Source: Ianthella basta
Taxonomy: Eukaryota > Porifera > Demospongiae > Verongiida > Ianthellidae
Reading direction: 5' to 3'
DNA: 64,000 bases
NCBI GenBank assembly: GCA_964019415.1
Contig: OZ025883.1
Coordinates: 5,969,588-6,033,587 of the forward strand
Shown in pieces: positions 54,069 through 64,000 of this stretch (the stretch's first letter is position 1; each line of letters starts with the position of its first letter). The notes under the pieces are model-generated. The model worked only from the letters and a program-made list of their open reading frames with translations, ran no database searches and was not told the DNA's origin. The position numbers were made by a program, and so were the translations under genes.

Positions 54069-56749
54069 GTGAGGGGAAGGGGAGGACTACACCGTGCACC
54101 TTTCTCTGTGTGCTGCACATCCAACCACCTGAGCACCCTCTCCCCTCCCTCTCCTCTCCTCTACCATTTCCCATGCTCACCTGTTAGTGCTCATGTGAGT
54201 CCAGTTCACTGTTCAAATGGTCCCCCTACACTCCTCACAGCGTTGGCCCCTCCCCCTCCTAGTGCTGTGTGTGTTTGGTACTTTCTGTATATTAAACATG
54301 TTGTGTGTCTTACCCAAACACAGACTGGTGCGTGGACATTAAGTGCTGTGTTTGCTATTCCCCATGCTGTAATGAATATAAACACCCACTCTATTCCACA
54401 CAACGGGTGTTATCCCTTCCCACGGGGTGTATGTGTGACTCCCAAACACACTCTTTCCATGCATGCGCAGTGTGTGTTGGTGTGTCTCATGTGCTATGAA
54501 ATACACTAACCCCATCTTGTATAGTTTGTACCAGCCACTGTCCCATGATGGGAGTACAGTGGGAGATGGTCATTACCCATCATGGGCTATCACCTCACAA
54601 CCAAAACTGACCTCCTAGTGAATTCGCCAAATCCCTTTACTTACCACATGATGTGTTCTATGTACAGTCCATTGTACCATACTGTGGTGTGGTGTGGGGC
54701 AGTGTACACCACACATGGTGTGGAGTATGTGAAACACAGTACATGGAACATGGTGGGGGTTGTGTATAATACATTGTGTAATATGTACTCAAACCTGCTC
54801 CCACTCACTCACTCCCATTTTGGTGAGTATTCTGTGTATGAGTGCACTGTTAAGACTGCTGTGCTGTCCTGTGCAGCCAGTTCTATTGACCAGAGCTCAG
54901 TACATGGCCTCACACTTAAACCTGCCACAACTCTTGCTATGTATGATTAGCTGGTTGCATTTGGGCGTGATGTTAAGTGCCATCTTGGTGAGTGTGGACG
55001 GAGCACAATTTGGTGTCCTTGAAGAGGTAGCACTGACTTCCTGTGGTTTGTAGCACTGCCCGCATGCTTGTGTGAACACCCCGTACGGGTCTCATTGGGC
55101 CAGGAAGTGACTGCTCTGAGCAATCTGTTTAGGATGACCTTCTGTTCTAGTCAAGGAGTGGACACACGTACAACACACATACACACACACTGCACAGTCA
55201 CAAAGTGTACACACACACACATGTATCTACAGTGTACATAGGCAGAGTTTATATTGATACCATGGCAGTCTATCTGTACTTGTCCTGTATTATCTTCACT
55301 GCATACATCAGACTAGCTACACAGAGCACCAAACACTGAAACTGTTGATGACAGGTAGACTCATGCACTGTGCGTTTGGGCATGTTAGATTGATGCTTAT
55401 CAACAGACCAGAGGACCTCCACACACATCAATTGTAAGATCCAAGTTTATACCTTGGACACAGCTCAGAGATGGAGTGTGTGTGTGGTGTGCACTGTGTG
55501 TTTATGTATGTGTTTAGGAACACAGTTTGTTGCTCTTGTTCCCATTTCCAGTTTTGTCTGTCACACACACACACATAACTGTAGCTACACTCACATGTAG
55601 TGTGCTGGTTGGGAGGGAGAAACTCTTCTTAAAGCTCTAATGTGCACAGTTGTGATGTGCTTTCAGGGAAAGAGTAGTTTTGGTGTGTATGGAAGGTGTG
55701 TGTGTACACAAGATAGTCTTTTGTGTGTAGTTGACTATAGTCCATTGTAGGCATTGTCTGTGGTCAGTGCTCACCTCACGACTGGTGAGTAAGTGCACTG
55801 GAGTGTGTGTGACCTTGTCAGCTGAGGCAGTGCTGACCAGCACACAAGGGGATCAGATAACACGGTCACCTTTCATGGGGGAATTCCCTTACTATGTGTG
55901 GGTGTATTGTACATTCCAGTCATGAGGTGTGACTTGAAATGAAGTGAGAACTACACTTCACACATTAGCCATGTTTGACTACACTAAACTACGTGATGTT
56001 GAGCATGTGACAGTCATGTGATTTTACATGTGATTGCATCACATGACTGTCATGTGACTTTAATTTTCAATGTGTGTTGTGTCACTCCACAGGGTGTGTG
56101 TATGTGAGTGTAGTGTTTGCCTCATGTCCTGTGTGTGGTGTGGTGTACAATTGTGTGTGGTTCCTTCACTGTACAATGGACCATTCCAGATGCATGTCTG
56201 TATGATTGAATGCCCATCTGTGTGCATGTGTGTCCATCTTAAACCGAACTCACTTCCCCCTCTGCCTCTCAAACTACTTTCCTATGCTAATCAATAGGCA
56301 CCATTTATATGTTGGAATATTCTTGTTGTGTTTCCGCACACTGAGTGGTGCCCTTTGTATGCCTCTGAAGCTTCCAATGGTACAAACACAAGTGGACCTT
56401 GTCAATACAGACAGCCACACAGCTGTCTTGTGGTTACAAGGTCATTCCACTCCTTAGAAGCGGAATCACTTCAAGGTATCACTAGGATATGGGTGTCGAA
56501 CCATTGTACACATTGGTGTATTTGCAAATACACTAATGCATGCATCTGTAAAGGCACAAACCAAGCACCGCACAGTGTGTGTATGTGGGTGTAGTGTTTA
56601 CCTCATATCCTGTGTGAGGTGTGGTCTGGTCCAGTGTCACTCCACACGGTGTGTGTATGTGGGTGTAGTGTACCTCATATCCTGTGTGAGGTGTGGTATA
56701 TAATTCTGTGTGTTTCCTTCATTGTACAACAGAAAGGTATGTGACATTC
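54069..56749. other. Last duplicated stretch of the array, non-coding
   Basis: 54823-55390 matches 35325-35890. 55440-56200 matches parts of 20700-21300 and 39960-40660. 56580-56749 matches 40590-40710. No ROCO gene follows, so this is a truncated further unit. 54100-54820 is unmatched and without a clear gene. Confidence 0.6.
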
Positions 56750-56799
56750 CATTTGTGTCTGCATGCTTGTGTTTACACACAAGCGTGCAGACACAAATG
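56750..56799. repeat. 23-bp-arm palindrome ending the duplication array
   Basis: Arms 56750-56772 and 56777-56799 are complementary with one mismatch around TTAC. The left arm continues unit sequence (CATTTGTGTCTGCAT, also at 40707). Beyond the right arm, similarity to the array stops. Confidence 0.85.
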
Positions 56800-57668
56800 A
56801 AACAATTTCTTCGTGTAAACAGCATAAACGATCAGGTTTTTGGGGTGTAGCTTCTACTGTGACATGTCACACCCGAGACAGCATCAAACATCAGCTGAAA
56901 CTACAAAGTAAGCTCATCTCTTCAACCCCAAGCATTTTTGTGTACTAACCTCATCACCAAATTAACGGTTTGGTGTCACAACGCAAGCTATTGATTCTTG
57001 TTACTTCTATCGTTTTAGCATTCAAATAACCCACTGGGTTGGCGGCAAGCTGTTTTGCATAGTCCTCAAATATTGGCATTTCACGAATTCAGTGAAACTT
57101 CAGATGTAATTAATGCAAGGATGAAGTGAACAGATAGCTGGGTTTCTAATCCTGCCAATAATCTTACTGTGCCTAGTCCCTGCAGCTAGAAAAGCAGCTA
57201 ACAAAAGGTGTAGTATCTAAGTGAGACATGTTCCGCCACTTCAGGTTTAGAGATGTCATATGTACATAAGTGCCAGTTTTAACACGATTGCCAAGCATTG
57301 GTCCGATACCCCCAATGCACACCATGTAATATACATCCCTGGTATATTATATGTATGCCCATATCCATGAATCATGTGTATCATTTGTGTTACTATGTGT
57401 TATTCCACAGTATTGTATTGTTTGTATGTGTGTGTATTTCTATGTACATACTGTATGAACATACATGCACAACTTCAGCCTATTGCACTCATTACTTCAC
57501 ACCAGCTTATTATTTTCACACAAGTTAGTTATTACAAGTGGAATTGAGTTAATCAGTACAAAGCCTACACTGTATCTAAATGCTATTCACACAATGAAGT
57601 TATGGTTCACTCTTGTATCTGATCCTGTGTCCGTATCCAGAGACTAACCAATCTTGTGTATCCGAGGA
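56800..57668. other. Unique non-coding DNA
   Basis: AT-rich. No gene, RNA or repeat family recognised. Confidence 0.45.
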
Positions 57669-58330
57669 CTAACCCCACCAACGGCGGCGACGTACATGAC
57701 GGATAACCCTACGTACATGAGGGGCAGCCTTACGTACATGACGGACAGCCCTGTGTACATGACGGACAATCCTGGGAATCCTGAGAATTGTTCGAAATGC
57801 ACCCCACTGAAGTTTGACCAATTTGTCTTTGTCCATTTGCCGTTTTTTCTCCGGAAACTTGGCTTGTATGCGTTCACCGCTTTCTTCTTGGTTGTGCGTC
57901 TCCTCATGCTCTATATCATTGTTGTCGGCCTGTTTTCCTTGGTCTTCCTCTCTCTCGCTGTCCTCCAATTCTTGGAGAAGGGCATCCAGATCATCTTCAT
58001 AGTCGCCATCTACATCATCTGTGGCACAAGAGAAAAGGATCAAGGCATGAACCTCTTACATGTAGTAGCTCCAGTACTTGGTTGTATGCACATGTATAGT
58101 GTCCTCATGGTGCAGAGAGATCTGCTGAGACTACATGTCAGTGCTATTCCCTGTAGTACTGAAACAGGCAGATTGAAGAATGGTTGTAGTCTCTGATGAG
58201 TGTTTTGGTCCTCACCTTCCATACCGTTCTCATCAGCCCATTCTGGCTGCTGTCCTTCCTTCTGCGCTGAGCTCATGGAACCGAACAAAAGGCTGCCAAA
58301 GATGGCTACAAACAGGAATGCGGCCTTCAT
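57669..58330 (-). CDS. Secreted acidic/cationic precursor with His/Arg heptads (antimicrobial-peptide-like)
   Basis: Two exons on the minus strand: 58330-58216 and 58018-57669, joined in phase 1 by GAAG|GTGAGG and TGCCACAG|ATGATG, giving 154 aa. I start at the second in-frame Met (58330) because it opens a typical signal peptide (MKAAFLFVAIFGSLLFGS). Residues about 23-85 are strongly acidic (DDVDGDYEDDLDALLQELED). A basic segment follows (FPEKKRQMDKDK), then four heptads IVRHVHR, AVRHVRK, AAPHVRR and VIRHVRR, and the end RRRRWWG. An acidic pro-piece masking a cationic, Trp-tipped C terminus behind a signal peptide is the common plan of animal antimicrobial peptides, and a final Gly can be converted to a C-terminal amide. 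The heptads arose from a 21-bp repeat. I know no matching family; function is inference. The opposite-strand frame was judged a shadow. Confidence 0.72.
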
Positions 58331-58960
58331 GGTCCGTGTACCTTTGTGCCAATCCATTCTCAATTCCTACCCCATGAATTGGAAGTTGAAAATGGCCGAT
58401 TCTCAACTTTCTGTCAGAATTGGAAAACAGCAAAACCGGGAGACTCCGATTCGCAATAAAATGGAACTGCTCGGACAACGTGATCGTTGATTTACCATGT
58501 CGTGAAGTTGAAAGTGCGTGCTGAGCCAGGATTGTTTTCTGAAAGGCAGCGTGAATCCTGTGGTTCTGAAAGGCAGCGGTCCGGGGTGGAGGCGCTTCTT
58601 GGGACCTTTCCCCGGCGTTAAGGTCTCTGCCGGCCTCATCGCTTCTGTGTAGCGTCACCTGTTATAGCGTCGCAATCTTGTGTCCCGCAGATGTGTGCGT
58701 ATATACCCGTGTCCCCCTTGCAAGCCTCTCAAGATCGTGGACGTCTGCACAGAAAGTGTCCTCTTGCGCGCTGCGCAGTGAGGGATCCGATTCCCCTTCC
58801 TGACGGCACCGTTCTTCCACAGTCGACGGCGAGTGGCCTCGATCGGTTGAGAGGTTGCTAGAAAGCTTCAGGAGTTGTGTCGGTAGGTGGGTGGGTGTGC
58901 GCGTGTGTGTGTCTAGGTTTTGTGGGTATGTTTGTGATTAGCCTCTGCTTTATCGTATTA

Positions 58961-58962
<2 letters not shown>
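58331..58962. other. Upstream region of the cationic-precursor gene
   Basis: No further exon or RNA recognised. CpG-containing, so it may hold the promoter of the minus-strand gene. No clear TATA box identified. Confidence 0.4.
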
Positions 58963-59045
<83 letters not shown>

Positions 59046-59052
59046 GTGTGTT

Positions 59053-59098
<46 letters not shown>
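58963..59098. repeat. (GT)n microsatellite
   Basis: GT run with two TTTGCGTGTG interruptions at about 59040-59060, at the left edge of the 1.03-kb tandem repeat. Confidence 0.97.
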
Positions 59099-59099
<1 letters not shown>

Positions 59100-60480
59100 C
59101 CGTGCGTGCTTGAGCGTGCGTCTGGAGAGCATGTATTTGTATGTGTCCATGCACACACAGGCCTATATGCATGTTTTGTGTGTGTGAATGAGTTAAGTGC
59201 TTGTGCAAATGTCCTGTGCATCTGCTACAGCATGTTGCATTTCACGTGAGACGCCGTGGGTGCATACTACGTGTGTGTGTGTGCGTGCGTGTGTGTGTGT
59301 ACACTCTAAAACCTTGATGGAAGAGTGCAGAGATCATGCATGCAAGAGGCCGTGTGTTGGTGTGGGGGGGGGGGGGGGTGTACATGTGCTCGCACATGTG
59401 CATATTTCCAGTCATGTATCTACTTGAATTTGCTGTATAGGAATGTGTGTGCAATCGTGGGTATTGGTGTGTGTGTGTGGGTGGGTGGGTGGGTCGGTGT
59501 ATGTGTATGTGTGTGATGTTGTGCCTGTTGCTGTGCTGGTGCATGCGTGCCTTTGAGTGGAAGGGTACTGATATTAGTGTTATGAGTGTGTGGGATTATG
59601 CCAGTGTGTTTGTGAATATTGTTGGTGTTACTGTCGTGTGTGTGTGTGTGTGCGTGTGTGTGTGTGTGTGTGTGTCTGTGTGCATGCACGCATGCATAGA
59701 GTGCATGTTTTCTGTGTGTGCATGTGTTGATGTGTGATTGCGCAACATGACTGTGCAAATGTCCTGTGCATACTGAAGCTACGTGTGCATCTGTGCAATG
59801 TTGCGTTAGTGGGTGCATAATATTGTAAGTGAGTAAGTGTGGCTCTTGATGTGTTGGGAAGCAGGTATGGTTGTAATTGTGTTGGCATTGCTGGGCAATC
59901 AGTGCTGTGAGGTTGGATGGTTCAGTGGGTGTTTGTGAATGGTATGGGATGGGGAAGTGTGGTTGCTGGGCTGCACTGCACTGATGAGGGCCAACAGCCC
60001 GAAACATCCATCTGGGTGTCTGCAGTTTGCCAAGATGACGAGATTGCATTTATACATATACAAGGCATGTGCAAGTGGAGTCTGAAGCGTGTCATGAGTA
60101 ATCGCATAAGGCATTATGCGACATGTGCATGTGTCCGTGCGTGCTTGAGCGTGCATCCGTAAAGCATGTATTTGTATGTGTGCATGCATGCACAGGTCTA
60201 CTTATATGCATGTTTTGTGTGTGTGAATGAGTTAAGTGTTTATGCAAATGTCCTGTGCATCTGCTACAGCATGTTGCATTTCACGTGAGGTGCTGTGGGT
60301 GTATACTATTGTGAGTGACTCTGTGTGTGTGTGTGCTTGTGTCTGTGCGCGTGCGTGTGTGTGATTGTGCGTACACTCTAAAACCTTGATGCAAGAGTGC
60401 AAAGATCATGCATGCAAGAGTCCGTGTGTTGGTGTGGGTGGGGGGGGGGGTGTACATGTGTTCGCACAAGTACAACTTTG
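59100..60480. mobile_element. 1,035-bp tandem repeat unit, 1.3 copies, carrying a hammerhead ribozyme
   Basis: 59100-59415 is repeated at 60135-60475 (for example CCGTGCGTGCTTGAGCGTGC, GTGCATCTGCTACAGCATGT, CTCTAAAACCTTGATG, and the poly-G tract before TGTACATGTG). One complete unit lies between the starts. It has no protein-coding frame and contains the ribozyme at 59975. Direct repeats with a hammerhead and no genes are the pattern of retrozymes and of Penelope-like element end repeats. Which of these it is cannot be decided here. Confidence 0.6.
59975..60026 (+). ncRNA. Type I hammerhead ribozyme
   Basis: All conserved parts are present in order. Stem I: 59975-59980 pairs with 60021-60026 (6 bp). 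CTGATGA: 59981-59987. Stem II: GGGC/GCCC at 59988-59991 and 59997-60000, loop CAACA. GAAA: 60001-60004. Stem III: 60004-60009 pairs with 60014-60019 (one G-U), loop ATCT. Cleavage triplet GTC ends at 60020. Self-cleavage is predicted after C60020 in a plus-strand transcript. Confidence 0.85.
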
Positions 60481-60602
60481 TATCATCGCCAGATTCAGGA
60501 CATATATATGGACGACTTTGAAATATAATGCACCCATGTTTAATTAAGCAACTGTTACAAATTCACAAGAGCATGATAGCATGTAGTAAATTATATGGAG
60601 TG
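60481..60602. other. Short intergenic region
   Basis: AT-rich DNA between the tandem repeat and the 3' end of the minus-strand integrase gene. No canonical AATAAA was found on the minus strand. Confidence 0.4.
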
Positions 60603-62153
60603 TCAGTGGTCGACTGTAGAGGACCTTGCTAATCGTTGTGTGATAGACATGAAGTACTTCAGGCCATCTCTAAATAAACTTTCGTCACCATTGGCTGCGG
60701 CTTGAAAGATCTGCTGACATTCTGGATATTTTCTGGAAAATTCTTCCTGTCGAATAATTTTATGAGATGGAGACAAAGGGTCAGTTCCAAACACAGGAAC
60801 AAGTTTAAGTTGACCACCCATAGTGTGGTAGCGAGAGATAGCTTCATCAGGGGTTAGCACTATCCTATCGGGCACCTTTGCCACACTATTTTTCTCCTGC
60901 ATTCTGATGTTGGGGATTCCTTTTCCTGCAAAGATGCATATGATGTTTGTACACAATTATCACAATTATAAACCTATTCAACAGATATAGAAAAGCTTGT
61001 ATGCTTAATATATACATGCATAGTATGCATCATTACTCACCTGGAATAGGGTGCTCATTCCATGCCTGGACAGCTTGCACAGCTCCTGCATTTGCCACCT
61101 GTATAGTGAACCGAGATACACAATAGCGATCTAGTGGTGAATCCATGTCTATGATTCCTTCTTCTTCCATCTTGATTAGAATGTTTTTCAGAGGATAGTT
61201 CACACGTCCATTTATTTCAACCCATATTCTTTCTACAGGATGATTCTGCATAAGGGAATAAGTTTCAGGTTAAATATAACTTGTTTGAGGTAAATGTGTC
61301 TAATTCGTCACCTGCTTTGATGTGGTTTGCAAGTGAGGTGCCCTGGAAGTATTATTTCGATATTGTGCAAGCTCTTCTTGAACAAATAGGCCTAATACCC
61401 ACTCCATTCCTTTGTCCACTCTGATTTGGTCCCATATTCCATGTTCAAGCATTACTGGTCTACAAGTATTACACACACATGCACACACACTTCACAAATG
61501 TACACATCAATCTAGGCACACAGGTACATCGAAGTATATACGCAATAAAACATCAATTGCTCACATGTCATCATGAAAACGCATAAAATATAGTACCTGA
61601 ATATGTGTTTGTAGATTTCAACGGTGTTCTTCACCGGCATTGTTGCGAATGCGACAATCTTCCCACTAAACCCATCAACTGCACAGATGTGAGTTACTCC
61701 ATACATGACCATCTTCTCGTTTTGATCGACGTGTAATTTGTGGCCAAAGTAACTAGCGTAATAGGGAATGGGATTAAGTAGCTTGGCAGTATTTGCCTGT
61801 CTCCTACGGTGATAGGCAGGATTGCAATAAGGCATCACAGCGGCTATCTGTCTTTGGCCGACTCTGATTCCATTAGTGGCCAGAAAACCTTTCATGGTCT
61901 TCCTACCGTAGGTCGGTCCTACCCTACCAATTGCAGAAGTTACAACTTGACTCAACTCCACTGGACCTAGTCGGGATGTGCCGTGAATGTCATTGGAAAC
62001 ACAGAAACGTTGTACGCTGCGAGCACTGAGTCCCCTCATGCCAGGAAAGTCAATCTTGAGCTCTTCGCTTATCTGCTGGTAACTCTTGCGATCCACTTCT
62101 ACCATATTCCTTATAGTTTTCTCCATGTCAGGTATACCTTCGAGTGTAGCCAT
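60603..62153 (-). CDS. Integrase-core (RNase H fold) domain protein
   Basis: Four exons on the minus strand: 62153-61597, 61459-61312, 61245-61041 and 60925-60603. All have GT-AG borders and matching phases (2, 0, 1), giving an intact 410-aa protein. Residues 20-80 form a helix-turn-helix-like N terminus (SYQQISEELKIDFPG; RSVQRFC). The catalytic core follows: Asp143 in HKLHVDQNEKMVMYG, Asp201 in IWDQIRVDKGMEW, and Glu240 in NHPVERIWVEINGRVNYP, with spacing like a D,D,E triad. A C-terminal region of about 107 aa follows. This integrase-core family is widespread in invertebrate and fish genomes and derives from retroelement or Ginger-type integrases. The intact frame, introns and lack of flanking repeats favour a host-resident gene over a live element. 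Identification is good; cellular role unknown. Confidence 0.85.
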
Positions 62154-62320
62154 GCTTCAACTGCTTTGCGCCTAGTCTCACGTAGCCGCGCGCCAGCCCG
62201 CCCGCGCCCGCGTACACACTTTCCGTCAGAACTTAATTTACGCATCTATATAATATAATACATACAGTGAAGTTATACAGTCTCACAAGTTATCTTGTTC
62301 GTTTGCTATTCTGGTTGACG
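62154..62320. promoter_or_regulatory. Bidirectional promoter region
   Basis: Only 167 bp separate the start codons of the minus-strand integrase gene and the plus-strand gene. The part next to the integrase is CpG-rich (CCGCGCGCCAGCCCGCCCGC). A shared promoter is inferred. Confidence 0.5.
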
Positions 62321-64000
62321 ATGGCGGGGCGATCCATCAGATCCGTTATCTTGGCGAGAGGCAGACAAGAAGTGCAAGTGTTGTGCTCCCAAGTAACCAC
62401 GGAGGTGCTGGCACGTTTGTTTAAGGTAAATAGGGGTGCATGTGCTACCCTTAGCCATTGATTTCGTAGTTGTAGCTAGCTGGCTGCATGCATATGTAAA
62501 GCAATTTATGCCGTAAATTCGTGCTTGGAGGCGAGTTCCCCGTAATACCACGAAAGAAGCAACAAAAGTGGCATTCCTTCGAAACACAGCAGAAAGCAGA
62601 CTGGCGCGGTTAACTGTCTGTAAGCATGAACGCCAGTCGGCATGATTCCCAGCACGGTATTTATATACGTAGCATATTCACAACGATTTACCACGGCTTG
62701 CTTCAATAGGTGTTACTCGTGAACGCGGCCGTATAATGACTCGCGAGCCGACAGTCACAAATTCTGTATACCTTCAATGGACGCTATTTTGTGAGAACTT
62801 GGCTCCCATAGCTAGCTGTCATGCTGACAGATAGCCATTCCTATCGTTAGCGCATTCTTTATCAGCTCGTCCGTGCGCAATACGTGTCCACGTCAGTGGT
62901 CATATTGTATAGCGATTCGCAACGATTTAGTGCTAGTCATCGGTCAGATTCACTCTTTCGCGCTCGTACTCTACCAGTTCGTAGCCGAAATCTACTCTTG
63001 CTCTACCTCCCTGTCGACGACGGCATGGGGTCCCCATTTTCACGCGCGGGTCCCCATGTAATTCTACGTAGATATAGGGACGGGGTTCCCAATTCTATAT
63101 CTGGGGTGCTGTCTTTAATTACTCTGCTAAATGGCTGCAAATGCAACAGGATATACCTTGCTTCTTGGATGGAATGCATGACATGGTACGTGCATGTGTA
63201 TTTCAAGTTGTTGTTGATGATCACACTGCAGCAGGCCTGCATCCTAATTGGTCCTGGGAATGATCTAGAACTTACACCACCCCCACCCATACTAAACATC
63301 CTCTATATAGAACCTGCACATGTAAAGGTAACACTGCAGCTATAATATTATATATAATTATAGCACCTCTACACTGCAGTCAACAGAATTATTTTGTCAT
63401 GCGCATGCACAACCCTTGCTGCCAACTGTGATGGTAACCGACTGGCAGGTTGGAGTCACAACCCCCTTGCTGCCCGCTGTCATGGTAACTATACTATATA
63501 TTATTATTATTTTAAGTGCATGTATATGTGCTCCACCAGCTGAACTCTATGATCAAATTCATATGATATAAGTATAGTGTGAAAGTAGCTGGAAAATTTA
63601 ATATTCTGTTTAATAGGGATTACAAACATATGCATGTATATACTCTCTGTCCTATGTGCATATGGCAGCTTTTTGTATTGTCTTTTTATTAGGTTGATCC
63701 TGCTTCTGTATGGCTCCAAGCTGACATAACCAATCGTGCATACTTTCCATTGGAAAGTGGAGAATTCGAAATACCTGTCTCGGAAACCGGCAGCACATTT
63801 CGCGTGGAAGGGTGCGAACTAAGAGCTGAGGCTCAAAGCAGTGTACAACAGCTGGCATCTGGCCTTGGATCTTCAGGAACTATGACAGTGTCAACTACAC
63901 CACCAGTACCATTTCGATCTGTCATTCACAGTGGCAAAAAGGGCATCAGTGTGAAAATTGTGCAGGCACATTTGGGTTTTACCTCAGGAGGAAAGCCACG
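62321..64000 (+). CDS. Unidentified gene, first two exons (runs off the window)
   Basis: Exon 1, 62321-62425, starts MAGRSIRSVILARGRQEVQV and ends in phase 0 at TTTAAG|GTAAAT. Exon 2 begins at 63693 after TTTTTATTAG, reads VDPASVWLQADITNRAYFPL and stays open to the window end (102 codons). The 1.27-kb intron holds only spurious frames. The FKVDPASVWL join gives a continuous small-domain-like sequence, followed by a Ser/Thr-rich stretch (SGLGSSGTMTVSTTPPVP). I do not recognise the family. The tight head-to-head arrangement with the integrase gene suggests shared expression, or that both belonged to one old mobile unit. Confidence 0.65.

Noticed and set aside
57654..58196. 180-aa plus-strand frame with hydrophobic segments
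   Set aside because: It is antisense to the cationic-precursor gene. Its hydrophobic residues mirror the acidic codons of the minus strand, whereas the minus strand has a signal peptide, matching splice sites and phase.
58858..60189. Several His/Thr-rich minus-strand frames
   Set aside because: They read through GT repeats and the 1,035-bp ribozyme-bearing repeat. Not conserved between the repeat copies.
62884..63345. 153-aa plus-strand frame inside the intron of the unidentified gene
   Set aside because: No start or splice context and no domain. The exon 1 to exon 2 join at 62425/63693 is clean without it.

Overview
The window looks like nuclear DNA of an invertebrate animal, most probably a sponge. 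The genes have many introns with GT-AG borders, the introns are full of (CA)n/(GT)n microsatellites, and the genes combine ankyrin, Roc-COR, CARD, SH3, Death and ZU5 domains as in poriferan, cnidarian and amphioxus immune gene families. The sponge assignment is inference; no database could be searched.

Layout. 1-2.4 kb holds the 3' part of a ZU5-UPA-CARD gene, the architecture of the vertebrate FIIND-CARD proteins NLRP1 and CARD8, with a candidate self-cleavage Phe-Ser. From 2.7 to 56.8 kb the window is a decayed tandem segmental duplication. Each unit carries intron-containing, broken pieces of the mTOR kinase gene, followed about 1 kb later by a ROCO-type gene with ankyrin repeats and death-fold modules. 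Three ROCO copies are present: A (9.4-14.7 kb, a clear pseudogene), B (22.8-31.3 kb, ANK-Roc-COR-CARD-SH3-SH3 with an in-frame TGA before its Death exon) and C (44.7-49.6 kb, apparently intact ANK-Roc-COR-Death of 925 aa). Every accessory domain sits on its own phase 1-1 exon, and the copies differ by gain or loss of such exons.

Between and inside the units are a Penelope-like element fragment with a 12-bp target duplication, two foldback-type DNA elements with CGCATG... termini and 2-bp target duplications, pogo-like and hairpin MITEs, two 21-bp minisatellites, and perfect or near-perfect palindromes at apparent rearrangement junctions. The duplication array ends at about 56.8 kb in such a palindrome.

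57.7-64 kb is unrelated: a two-exon minus-strand gene for a secreted acidic/cationic precursor ending in four His/Arg heptads and RRRRWWG (antimicrobial-peptide-like); a 1.03-kb tandem repeat containing a complete type I hammerhead ribozyme; an intact four-exon integrase-core gene on the minus strand; and, head to head with it, the first exons of an unidentified plus-strand gene.

Working model: the ROCO proteins are probably scaffold GTPases whose CARD, SH3 and Death exons decide their partners. The adjacent FIIND-like CARD gene could feed the same death-fold signalling through CARD-CARD contacts. The mTOR pieces are probably passengers of the duplications.
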